Assembly: GCA_036898135.1 (NCBI GenBank)
Contig: CM072523.1
Location: 38,404,951 to 38,468,950, forward strand
Origin: Oncomelania hupensis
Taxonomy: Eukaryota > Mollusca > Gastropoda > Littorinimorpha > Pomatiopsidae
Direction: 5' to 3'
DNA: 64,000 bases
This document shows positions 51,701 through 63,700 of the stretch, in pieces. The notes under the pieces are model-generated. The model saw only the letters and a list, made by a program, of their open reading frames with translations, did not search any database and was not told where the DNA came from. The first letter of the stretch is position 1. Each line of letters begins with the position of its first letter. Both the position numbers and the translations under genes were made by a program.

Positions 51701-54700
51701 CTGTTCGTGCACAACTTGCAAGTGGATTTCAACTATCGCAACCAAACTTGGTAAGATATTGTATACCCATGAGACCTCATAAATGATCAGTGAATCAATG
51801 ACTCCACTTCAAGGTCAAGGTCACAACAACATTGGATAATTTGATCATACACGAGTATGAGAGGTCACATAAAAGTCAAAATCATCCCAAGGTCATGGTG
51901 ACTGAAGGTCAAGGTCATCCTAAGGTATCAATTTGGCATAATACAACTTTTGCCGTAGTTTCTTTGATAGTACATGAGTGTATTTGGAGCCAAAGGACAA
52001 GGTCATCTCAAGGTCAAGAGCATAAAAAGATCAAAGTCGGTATTACTTTGCATTTTAACCGTTCAAAATACCTGGAATTCACAATGCAATAGGCTTAACA
52101 CTACACAGCCCGTGCTTATAAATGTTAATTGAGTTGCAATGTAATTGAAGCCAGCACAATACTAATAGAATATTCATAATGATGGTGTAGGCTATGATGA
52201 TGATGATGATGATGATGATTGTGATCATATTGATGATAGTGGTATGACGCCGACGACGATAATGATATTGGTGATAATGATGATGTTACCCAGCATTTTG
52301 GGATCAATGCGCAACTTTGGATTTTTTTCCTTGACGTTACTGAAATGTGCTTTTTTGACTTGGCAGGTATGACATCACAGACGTGCTTAATGATCTGCAC
52401 ATTTCTTCTGAATCCGTGTTTGAGCCTAAGGCTCCGTTCACCATCAAGGTGGAGATCCATGCCGTCAATGGAACTGCTTTGCCTGCCAACACCATTCCTG
52501 CCCCCACCATCATCTATGAGCCTGCCCATGGTCAGTCTGCCTGGCTTAAATATTATCCGTTCTATTTTCCCCCTCCTTTATTCATGGTTTTACAAGCACA
52601 ATTCTGTCCGTAATTTAGGAGTTTGATTTGAGATATTAGCATTCTGTGATTACACAGAATATACTAAAGAGGGCATTCTAAACGCAACTTAAATTGAGAA
52701 TACATTTTCATTACAAGCGTTTTCATTTTTCTGCACCTGAGTAGCCTTAATAATAAGTTAATCATCATTCCTATTATAGTATTTCTTGATGTTGAACAGG
52801 GGAGAAATAAAAATAATTCAAATTTGTAGGTGCTGAGGCTGACCACACCAAAAAGCGCCTGGCCGGCATCAGTGTGAGGAAGGACATCAACACTTTGACG
52901 GACGAGGAGACAGAGAGCCTGAGGGAAGCCCTGCGGCAGGTAATGGCCGACGATGGCGGCCATGACTTCCAGGTCATTGCTGAGTACCACGGCTACCCTG
53001 GCAAATGCACTCTCAACGACGTTAAAGTAAGATATCACGGAGTGTTTTATATAAAAATAGGGAGTGAGTGAGTGAATGATTCATTTACTTTTTTTTTGAG
53101 TGAGTGAATTGGTATATTACATTTTGATTCATCAGGAAGCAATAGCTGGTCCCAAACTGCAAATTATTTTTTTTTCTTGTGTGAAACAGAGACTGGGTCC
53201 AAGAATACGCTGTTATTTCTCATGGACACAGTTTGCCCCCGTACAGAAGACTGCCTTAACTCGATCACAATTATAAACCAGTTAATGCGGTGACCGCCTG
53301 AAAAGAATACTATACAGCATAGGTTAAACTATAATCCTCAGGCTTACCTGCTTGATAGCAAATCCAGAGTGATGGAGAATGGTACAGAATTAAGCTAACA
53401 TAATAATAATAACAGGCAATTTATATAGCGCTTTCCAAAATCACAAAGCGCTTTACACAAACAAATGTAAACACAACATGCGTACATTGGTCAATAACAC
53501 ACAGCCACATATACATCTCAACACCAAAAATAACTAACAACACTCACTCATGGCGCCTAAGAAAAGGCCTCTCTAAAAAGATGCGTCTTCAAGTTCGTTT
53601 TAAAAGACGCTAATGAAGGACTGTGACGGACGGACCGAGGTAGCGAGTTCCAGGTCTGAACGGAGAAGAAACTGAAAGCTCTACCACCGTGTCTCACCCT
53701 GTGGTATTCTGGTACACGGAACATCCTTTCATCTGCAGAGGAGCGGAGAGACCGAGAAGGAACATAGACAGTCAAAAGTTCGGAAAGATAGCTAGGAGCA
53801 GTTCCAGAGATGATGTGGTAGCAGAGACATGAGGTTTTATATTTAATTCGTTGTTCAATTGGGAGCCAGTGTAGCTCTTGAAAAAGAGGCGTGCAGTGCT
53901 GTGTTTTCCGTGCTTTGAAGATGAGTTTAGCTGCAGAGTTTTGGACTTGCTGAAGAGGTCTAAGGACTTTCTGTGTGCAACCTACAAGGAGTGAATTACA
54001 ATAACATGGCTTCTTCAACGCGCTGTAAAGTAGTCTAAATGTATTTTCGTGGCTCACTGTCCATCTCAAGGGGCTGCTCAAGATGCCGTGCCTAATTGCG
54101 TGTTTCAGGTGGCGTGCTGCCACCATGGCATGGCCAGCTTCCCGCAATGGCACAGACTGTTCGTCGTTGAAGTGGAGCACGCTCTGACTGAGTATGGCGC
54201 CAAGGTGGGCATCCCCTACTGGGACTGGACTACAGCTTTCAGTGAGCTGCCCTCCCTGTTGACGAAGGAAGAGAACAACCCCTTCCACCATTTCAACATT
54301 ACGTTGTCCGACTCCACCAGTCACGTCACCAGCAGAGCGCCCAGGCCCAACCTCTTCAGTGACCCCGAGCATGGTGACGAGTCCTTCTTCTACAGACAGG
54401 TCAGTCCTTTATCCTTTACAGCAGTTAGTTCTTCGGTCTCCCTCTACCCTGGTTAGTCCTTGGTTGTTGTTTTTTAAACTCGGGTCAGTCTTTCCCTATT
54501 CTTATAATCAGACCAGTGCTTTTTTCTCATTTACCCCCGCTAGGTTTTCTTTCTTCTTTAATCCAGTGTTTCCTCATGATTTTCTGTTCTCTCACGGAAC
54601 GATCCATCTTCAATTTTTTTTTTCTCGGTCTTTCACTGTTGTAAATGGCATATACAATGTACCTGTAGAATACACAATGAAGCAACCTGCAAATCAGTTC

Positions 54701-57700
54701 CCGATGCTGTACGTGGGTGCTACTTATACTGGTTGTGTTAATGATGCCTTTTTTGTGTATAACGTATGTTCTCTGTGTTTGCAGGTGATGTTGGCTTTCG
54801 AGCAGCGTGACTACTGCGACTTTGAGGTCCAGTTCGAGGTGATCCACAACGCCATCCATTCCTGGGTGGGTGGTCCTTCCGAGTATGGCCTGTCCTCACT
54901 GGAGTTCTCCGCCTTCGACCCGATGTTCTACATCCACCACAGCAACGTCGACAGACAGTTCGCAATCTGGCAGGTAAGGCCTTGGACACACGCAGTCTTG
55001 CTTTGACATGATGATTGATTACATCTTTTTATAACACAAATATGTTGACACTAGGAGAGCAAGCTCTGTTGGTAACCTAGGTAATGTCACACTTTTGTAG
55101 AGTGGTTCTGAAATGTGTATCTGTTCATTGGAGGCATACACAAGGCTGAGAGCTATATGATGAAGCACATTGCCGAAAGAGCAAATTTCTGCTGTAACTT
55201 TATAAAGTGTTCTTTCCTTGACGGAAATGTTCTTTGTCCTCGACTGTAGCCTTGGTTGCCCTTGACAGATGTATAGGAAAAGGTTGCTACATCACTGGAT
55301 AACAAAGTCACAAAATAAACTAAAAACTCGATTGCTTATGATGTGTTCACAACTTTATTGACAATAACGCACTGCCTTTTATCTCCACGATGTACCGGTA
55401 GTTGACTGACTCTGAAAATACCATTCTCCATGTTGCATAACAGGGAGCACAGCCGAGAGCAGAATGCATTCTGTGTTCTCTTACAGGCGCTGCAGAAGTA
55501 CCGTGGTCTGGACTATAACACAGCCAACTGCAACATCCAGGAGCTAAAACTGCCGCTGCAGCCCTTCGACAAAGATTCAGACCCTGTCATCCGCGAGCAC
55601 TCCACCGGCATCAGCGCCTTCAACTACGACGCCCTGAACTACCAGTACGATAACCTCAACTTCCACGGCTTGACCATCCCCGAGCTGGAGGCTAAGCTGG
55701 AGAAGCAGAGAGATGAGGACCGCATCTTCGTCAACTTCATGTTGCACGTAAGTAGGCCTAGTAATTTGTGGATCATCTTCTCTAATGGTTGTAATTTTTC
55801 CAAGACTGTTTCACCTTTTTGTCAACTTCACAGTCATCACTGTTTAAGCTATGGAGTCAGTTTAACTGAATTAGGTCTAACCCTATGAGAAATCAATTAC
55901 CATGACTAGCGGCATATTGCTAACCTGTTGTTGTCCCCCATCTATGTACAGGGCATCCATAAGAGCGCTGATGTTAAGTTCTCACTGTGCGACGCCCAAG
56001 AGCACTGCAACTTCGCCGGCACCTTCGCCATCCTAGGCGGTCCTCTGGAGATGCCCTGGAGCTTCGACAGACTCTTCAAATATGACGTCACTGCTGTATT
56101 CAAGCAGATGCGCCTCCGCCCTGACTCCGACTACCACTTCAACGTTAGTAGCTTGTCCACATCATATCATGTTCTCGTTGTTTTTTTTAATGAACGTTGT
56201 ATAACATGGAGCACAATATATGCCATGCTGAAAACTAAAGTCTAAACTCTGTAAGTGGCTGATTGTGATATTTTCCTCACATAAACTAGATGTTCCAGCG
56301 CTGGTAGTGTTGTTTGCTGATGCAGACTTTGTGTTTTTGAACAGATCACGATCACTGATACTACTGGCACAGAACTTGACAATGACCTGCTGGCCCGTCC
56401 CTCTGTCAGCTTTGTACCAGGAGCCCGTAAGTGGTCCGCTACCCTCTGTTCCAACAACTACCACTGCTGCGCTGCAGTTTACTTTCTAAACTTTCTCACC
56501 TTTTTATTTCTTGCTGCCGCCCACATCCGCACAAGCGACATGAAGAAAATAAACAAATGGACCTATATTAACTAATGTTACGCTGACAAATACCCAAAAC
56601 ACCATTAAAACACTATAGACAAGAATGGACTTGATAGAGTACTTTCTTTCGTAACGTGACTAGAATATAGGCTACAGAGGGTGTTCCTGACCAGGACGCT
56701 AGTGTTCTCTTTCTTACCTTGCTTGCAGACTCCAAGACCCACTACGAAGAAGAACACCATGCCACCGCCAGTGACGATGTGGTGCGTTACGAGGTGTCCC
56801 ATCTGACCCTGGAGCAGGTGAGCAACCTGCGCAACGCTTTGTACAAACTGCAGAACGACCATGGCCCCAACGGCTTTGAATCCATCGCTGCCTTCCACGG
56901 CTACCCCGGCCTCTGCCCTGAAGGCGCCGGTGAGCATTGATCCTGTACTTTCTTCTTACACACCCGTTTCCTATCTACCACACCATTATTTTACTGCTAT
57001 TGTTAACGGTGTTTTAACATTTTATTGGGAAAAAGTGCTGGTGGTTGTTTTTTCCGTAAAACCTTTTCCTCCTTCTTTGCCCGTCACCCAGCTGATACCT
57101 GATTGTAATTTGCTGCTGTTATTGCTCCACTGAAAGTGCTAATAGCTCCGTATTTTATCTCTCCTCACCCCTTTATTCTTTCAATGATGTCAACTTTATA
57201 GCTCAGCAATCTTGTGGCCTCTAGACATTGACCAAACTGGTTTGTGTTTCAGGTGAGAACGCTATCGCTTGTTGCCAGCACGGCATGCCGGCCTTCCCTC
57301 ACTGGCATCGCCTGTTGACTGTGCAGTTCGAGCGAGCTCTGAGAGACAAGGGAGCCACCGTGGGCATTCCTTACTGGGACTGGACACGCCCCTCCAAGAA
57401 CCTGCCCTCTCTCTTCACTGACCCCTATGACAACAACCCCTTCAAGACGTGAGCATGAGCGCTTTATCTTAATGAGCTAATGCGTATACGCGTACTACTG
57501 TAGTAGTCGACAGAGCTAGTATCTTATCCTATCCCGTAACTGGAAAGTCATTGGGGCACCCAAGATGATCATTTAACCCCATCTTTCTCTGTCCTCAGCA
57601 GTCCTCATGGTTTCACACCTTGTCAAGCCAGTCCTTTCGCGAATATTGTCTTCCCAACTCTTTTCCTTTCTCCGTCTTTTTCTGCCTCTATGCACCATGC

Positions 57701-60700
57701 CTTACAGATGGTCTTTGCAAGGTCTGATGCTCTGGTGACGTGGCCGTACCAGCATAGTTTCTGTTTCTTCACCACAGTGAGCATGTGATCGTGATGTCCA
57801 ATGGCGTGTGTGATGGTCTGTCGGACTTCGTCTTTATTTTTTATTTTGGGTATAGGAAATGCCCAGAAGTCTTCTGTAGCACCTCATCTCCATGTTTTGT
57901 ATTCTTCGTTGTAGGTCTGCTGTGATGGTCCAGGAAGTTGGAGATGACAAAAAAAAAAAGCAACAACCTTACCTTGGTCCTGTCTTTCCAAATGGATTTC
58001 AACCTTGTCATGAAAGCAGTTGTTTGTGCTATCCTGGAGAGGACTTCTTGTCGGGCCCCATTGTCTGATACAACTGCTCCTAAATATTTGAAGCTATGCA
58101 CCTTGTTGAGGGATTGACCTTGGACTTTGATGTCCGTGTTGATGCCATTGGTTTTGTTGGTCATCATTTTGGCCTTGTATGCGCTTATTTCCATTCCAAA
58201 GCTGTAGAGGTGGTGTCAAGCCTCTGTACCAGCTGTTCAAGTTCTTGTTCCTCTCCAGTCAATCCATCTATGTCATCTGCAAAACGGAGGTTGGAGATTA
58301 CTCTACCCCCTATGCTGACTGTGCCTTATTGATCTGCAAGGGCATATGACGTGATTAGCTCTAGAAAGATGTTGAAGAGTGTTGGAGAGAGTAGACATCC
58401 TTGACGCATGGCGATGGTTGTTCTGAACCTGTTCTCGATGGCGTTGTTGTGGAGGTCTGCGCTGGTAACGTCACGGTATGGACATCCATTTAATGCCAGA
58501 TCTGCTGACAAAGGCTGTTGACAGAACTGACAGAAGGACAGACTTGCTGTATGGTTTCTCATTAACTTCCATGGGCCTACCAGGCTGAGGTACTACTTTG
58601 AAAGATTCATAATACATACATAAATAAGCACTGTGCTGTGTAGCTGTGCTATGTGTCTGTCTTCGCTGTGATAGATGTTGGATGTTCTGTGTTGTCTATG
58701 TCTCCTGTGGTCCTCTGTGACGTTGTCGTGACTGAGATGTTTGTTTCTACGTCTACTCTCTTGTGATGTTGTAGGTACCGCATCAGTAGCAACGGCCAGT
58801 ACATTACACGTGATATTCAAGCCGCCCTGTTCGATCACCCGCAGAAGAGAGATCTGGAGTCCCTGTATCACCAGGCCATCGAAATGCTCGAGGAGGACAA
58901 TTACTGTGACTTTGAGGTCAGTTCACCGCACACAATCACAGTTCATTGCACACAATCACAGTTCATCGCACAATTAGTTCACAGTTCATTGTACAGTCTT
59001 CATTTTATTGTGCTTTTAAAAACCATTTTCCTGTCACATTTGGTCAGAGAGGCATAAACATACGAGCAGAAAACTATTGTGAGGGGGAAGAGGGGGGTAG
59101 GAAGGGAGGGGACAGACTGTGACGGTGGGTCTATTGTTACTGGGCTCTGCACAATGGAATGCTATTACCCACTCGTCTTTGTCTGCTGGGGATCAACTAG
59201 TGTAATCACCCTATGACTAATCTTAATACATTTATAAGTTTAGCTCGGTCTGTGTGCAGATAGGGTTATAGAGATAGGGAGAAAATGGTAAAGATTCACT
59301 GACACACTAGCTCTCGCACGGCTATGAAACGTAGGTAGTCCAGCCACTTGTTAACAGCAAATATCACACATTTATTTCCCCTATGCTATACATAATTCTC
59401 TGAACACTCTCTTAACTTAAATGTCCAAATTTACTTTGAATAGTTCGTTCCTTGATGGGTCTATGCTACTATTGTTCTTGATATTTGCTAATGTCTCATC
59501 ATTGCACTATTAGTTCTGGTTGGCCTAATGTTGGTTTCAGGAGAGTAGACTACCGCACAGTCCATCTATGTCAGTGTGGGTGCACGCTTTCTGTGTCACT
59601 TAACTGCAGGTTGAGGTGTGGTGATGGTGTCTCCTCCTTGGTGGTAGACTATTGGGCTGTCGTAGCTAAGTGCTAGATGCTCCACTACAGGTCGAATGTC
59701 AGGGTTGACGCTTAGTGGTCTTCCTCCTGCCTCGGGCCAATGATGCCTGCTCGTCTGCAAAATATGAGACGAATTTCTGCAACACTGTGTTTACTAAAGG
59801 TGTGCAGAGCATCTCACTGATGGCAGAAACAGCCCTCAGTGATAGCTATATATAAGCGACGAAAAATCTTCTATGTTCGTGGTCCACTGGAATCTCCACT
59901 CTAATTCATATACACATACACATCATGGCTAAACTAAACACATGGAGAAGTAATTAACAATATACACATTCTCCGGTACATCCACTGGTCTGCAAGAATA
60001 CACATAGGAGAAACAACAGTGGGTCCATAGGGGATACCTCATGTTGGCGACACTGGTCGCGTGTCCGCCATGTGGTCCAGCAAAGTTTGACTAACATTCA
60101 CAATTCTAAACATGGCAAAACTTTACAAACATAACACAGCAATATCAATAAAGCGCGATGAAACAAAAGATAGATCATTTACCTTTTTGACAATGTCAGG
60201 CTGTAGCTATACTAGATTGAATTGAATTTCACCCGTCCCTGCTGTAGTCTTCTGCTAGCAATCTTTCAGAGCGTTGCTCCGTCTCGTGTGAGAGTTAGGC
60301 ACAGAATGACTGCCTAGCCTTGCGGTCAGCAAAAGCCCGCGAAAACTAGTAGTACAAGTGGTGCCTCTAGCGGGTGTCTCTGGCCATACGTCAGCTGAAT
60401 GAGGTCACTGCCTAAATGAGCCAGCGTTAGCGTACACATGCTTAGCACACAACTGACTTGCGTCGTCTGCTTGGCATCGACTTTAATTTACAAAGGCTAC
60501 AGCAGGCTGAACTATTTAAGACGAGAAGTCTTAGTGCAGGGTCTAAATAGCCTTCTGTGACACAGACATCATGGTTTCTTGCAAGATGCATGGATCTATC
60601 GGCTATCAAATGATTGTAATTCCAAAGGTGCATTAGGAAGTGCAGTATTCTATGATGTAACTGGACGTCAATAGGCAGGGAACAGGTTAAGTTTTGAAAT

Positions 60701-63700
60701 TGTTTGTAATGTTCATTTGGCTATAATTTCTTTTTGTCTGTCTGGTCGTCTCAAAGAAAAAATAGCATTATATTACAAATATTTGTATGCTAATTGTCAT
60801 TGTATGCTTACAACAAAGCAGTCATCAGCTCCTGTCATGCTGACCACCTCATTATCTCCTAAAGTTTGCTCCACTGGATGCAGGTTCAGTACGAAATGCT
60901 GCACAATGCCGTGCACGCCTTGGTGGGAGGCACAGGCACATACAGCATGGCCACGCTGGGCTATTCCGCCTTTGATCCTTTCTTCATGGTGCACCACGCC
61001 TCAATCGACAGGCTCTGGAAGGTTTGTAGACATTCCCTTAAAAGCAAATGGAAAACACACAATGTACTACCGTAGATAATGCCATAGCTAAGTTACTGTT
61101 ATTGCTAGAAAAGAATTATTCCTACCACCATTTGCCCATTCCCCACCCCTTCCTCCAAGACTGCTTGAACTACTGTAGATACTGTGACGCTAAAGACACT
61201 ACAACCAACGTTTACATGCTCGTTCCTGGCCCTTGAACCCATTTAATATGAACACTAAGACCGCAAAGTGTTGTGACAGTTTCACACTTTAAAAAGTAAT
61301 TATTATATGAGTCTAGTTTGTCTTTATGTCTCATCAAGCTACGGCACCAAGGCTATGAGACGCCTGGTGGAACTGTCTGCTTTAATCCTTTGCCTTTATT
61401 TAGTCATAAATGATGGTGATAGCAGGTATTGTAAGTGCACCTGCACTAGGGAGGCACAGTGGTCTAATGGTAGTGCTTCGGCTTGCGGATCTGAAGGTCC
61501 CGGGTTCGAGCCCTGGCCGGACCATTGTGTTGTGTCCCTGGGAAAGACACTTTACTCCTGTTTTCCTACTCCTTCGGATGAGAGTATAAACCGAGGTCTA
61601 GTCTGTGTGTCGCATACATTCCATCATAACGGACTTTAAAGATCCTGACGCTCATGTCCTAGACGGGTGAGTGCCGGTAACAAGAATACACCCAGCATGC
61701 ACTTGGTCCTTCTCCCCCATCCCTGGCTGCCCAGGATTGTGCTCAGTTGTCCAGGCGTCAGACCATGCGCCCAAAGGCTGCGGGTGGGCGTCTCGGGTGA
61801 TTTGAGTTAGATCCTGTATCGGCCAGCGCCTTGATCCTTAGGCTAAGGCGCCTTACAAATGACGAACATTATTATTATTATTATTATTACTAAATATGTT
61901 TTGTGTTGACAGGTGTGGCAAGAGCTGCAGAGGCTTCGTCACAAGCCGTTCAACTACGCTCGCTGTGCTGGCCGCACCTTGTCCAAGCCGCTGGAGCCTT
62001 TCAATTACGAGTCCGTCAACACTGATGCCGTCACCAGGTCCAACTCCCTGCCCATGCTGATCTTCGACACAGAGAAGTTCCACTACCACTACGATGACCT
62101 TGAGGTTAGTCTACAAGCAGCACCCAAAACATCCTAGCGCAGTAATACGGAATTTGCAATGCAGTTGAATGCAGAATGACATGGGATAACTCTTGTGCAT
62201 CTAGCGCATGTATTTTCAAATGTTCTTGCTCAGGACTAGGCAGCATCCCGTCTGTTAATTTCACATAGCAGCCATTATTACTCATTATCCAGGTTAGGCC
62301 TATTTCAATGTTAAGTGACCAGATATTTTTTATTTGGCCAGGGAGTCATCTTTCTATGACTCTATAAACAGTGTTCCAACTCCATACTATCCACCCACAA
62401 TGCCCCATGTACCCTCAGCACATTAAAACAAGGCTTACATGAGTGATAGGCCCATAACTTCCTGGAAGTAGTAAGTGGGTTATATGAGTTATTACTCAAC
62501 TTTAGACCTCCTTACACTTAAGGAAGGTTTGTGCTTGCGTTGTAACAGTAAGAACGATTAAATAAAAATAAAATAAATAAACAGGTGAACGGCCACGATG
62601 TTTCTGAGCTGAACGGCATAATTCACGACATGAGAGACAACGACAGAGTTTTCGCCGCCATCCTGCTGCACGGCTTCGGTTCATCCGCCACCGTCGAGGC
62701 CTTTGTCTACAGACCCACTGGAGAGGAGGTATGTCTTTAGATATTGTTTCCTACCGAAGAACACTCACCATCCTTCTCTCTACATCGCTATTGCTCTCCC
62801 TCTGCCTCCATTAACCTTTTCTACAGTTTAAAATCGCTGGCAGTCAAGACTTTCATTAAAATACCTCACACAAAACCACTGAATGAGTCTGGCAACTGTT
62901 GATCGCTGTGTCATAGTCAAGACTTTCATTAAATGCAACACACAACCACTGAATGACCCCCCGTGGGGATGCCAGGGGTTTCAGTATAAATATTATCCCC
63001 ACTTTCTGAAAATGCAGTGCTTTAAATTCCCACTGTTGCTGTCTTTTTCCTTTGTTCTTTCTCATTCCTACACTGTTCTATCAATCTACTATACTATCTT
63101 CTTCTTCGCTAGACCAGTCACCTACCTTTTTTCTTGAAAACTCATCCGGGACAAAACTCCTCATTTGTGTGTGAGGTCTGTTGGATCAGCTTGTCAAATG
63201 GTCCCTGGGTCTTCCTATGATGTTATTATTTGGCAATTTAGGCATTTTATATGTATGTGTTTTGTTGATATTTTATAATGATGTTTGTATTCTATTTCGT
63301 TTTTGTAAACTGGGGTTCGATAAATTAGAGTATATAGCGTGTGTCCCCTGCGTGGGATGTCTTTATTGTAAAGTGACCGGCTGATGGGGAGTGCCTTGAG
63401 TGTTACCATTAAGGTTGTTTTGGTAGATCTTTTGGGCAGATCAGGGATGAGTCCTCTTTCAGCGAAGTTGTGGTCTTGATTTTTTGGTCCTCAATCGGCT
63501 CTTTGCAGTCCGCTGGACCCTGTAAGCAATGTATAACTAACTAACTAACCACTGAATGAGTTTGGCAACTGTTGATCACTGTTTAACCATGTTTTAGATT
63601 CACGCTGGATTCTTCTATGTGCTTGGCGGTCCCAAAGAGATGCCGTGGGCTTACGAGCGTCCCTACAAGCTGGACATCACAGACGCTTTGAGGAGGGCCA

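Noticed and set aside
53021..53026. Exon 45 donor at GTTAAA
   Set aside because: Keeps frame, but GTAAGA six bases on is closer to consensus and gives the expected NDVK-VACC junction.
61449..61525. tRNA gene on the plus strand
   Set aside because: Same SINE head as above, followed by the SINE body and ATT tail.
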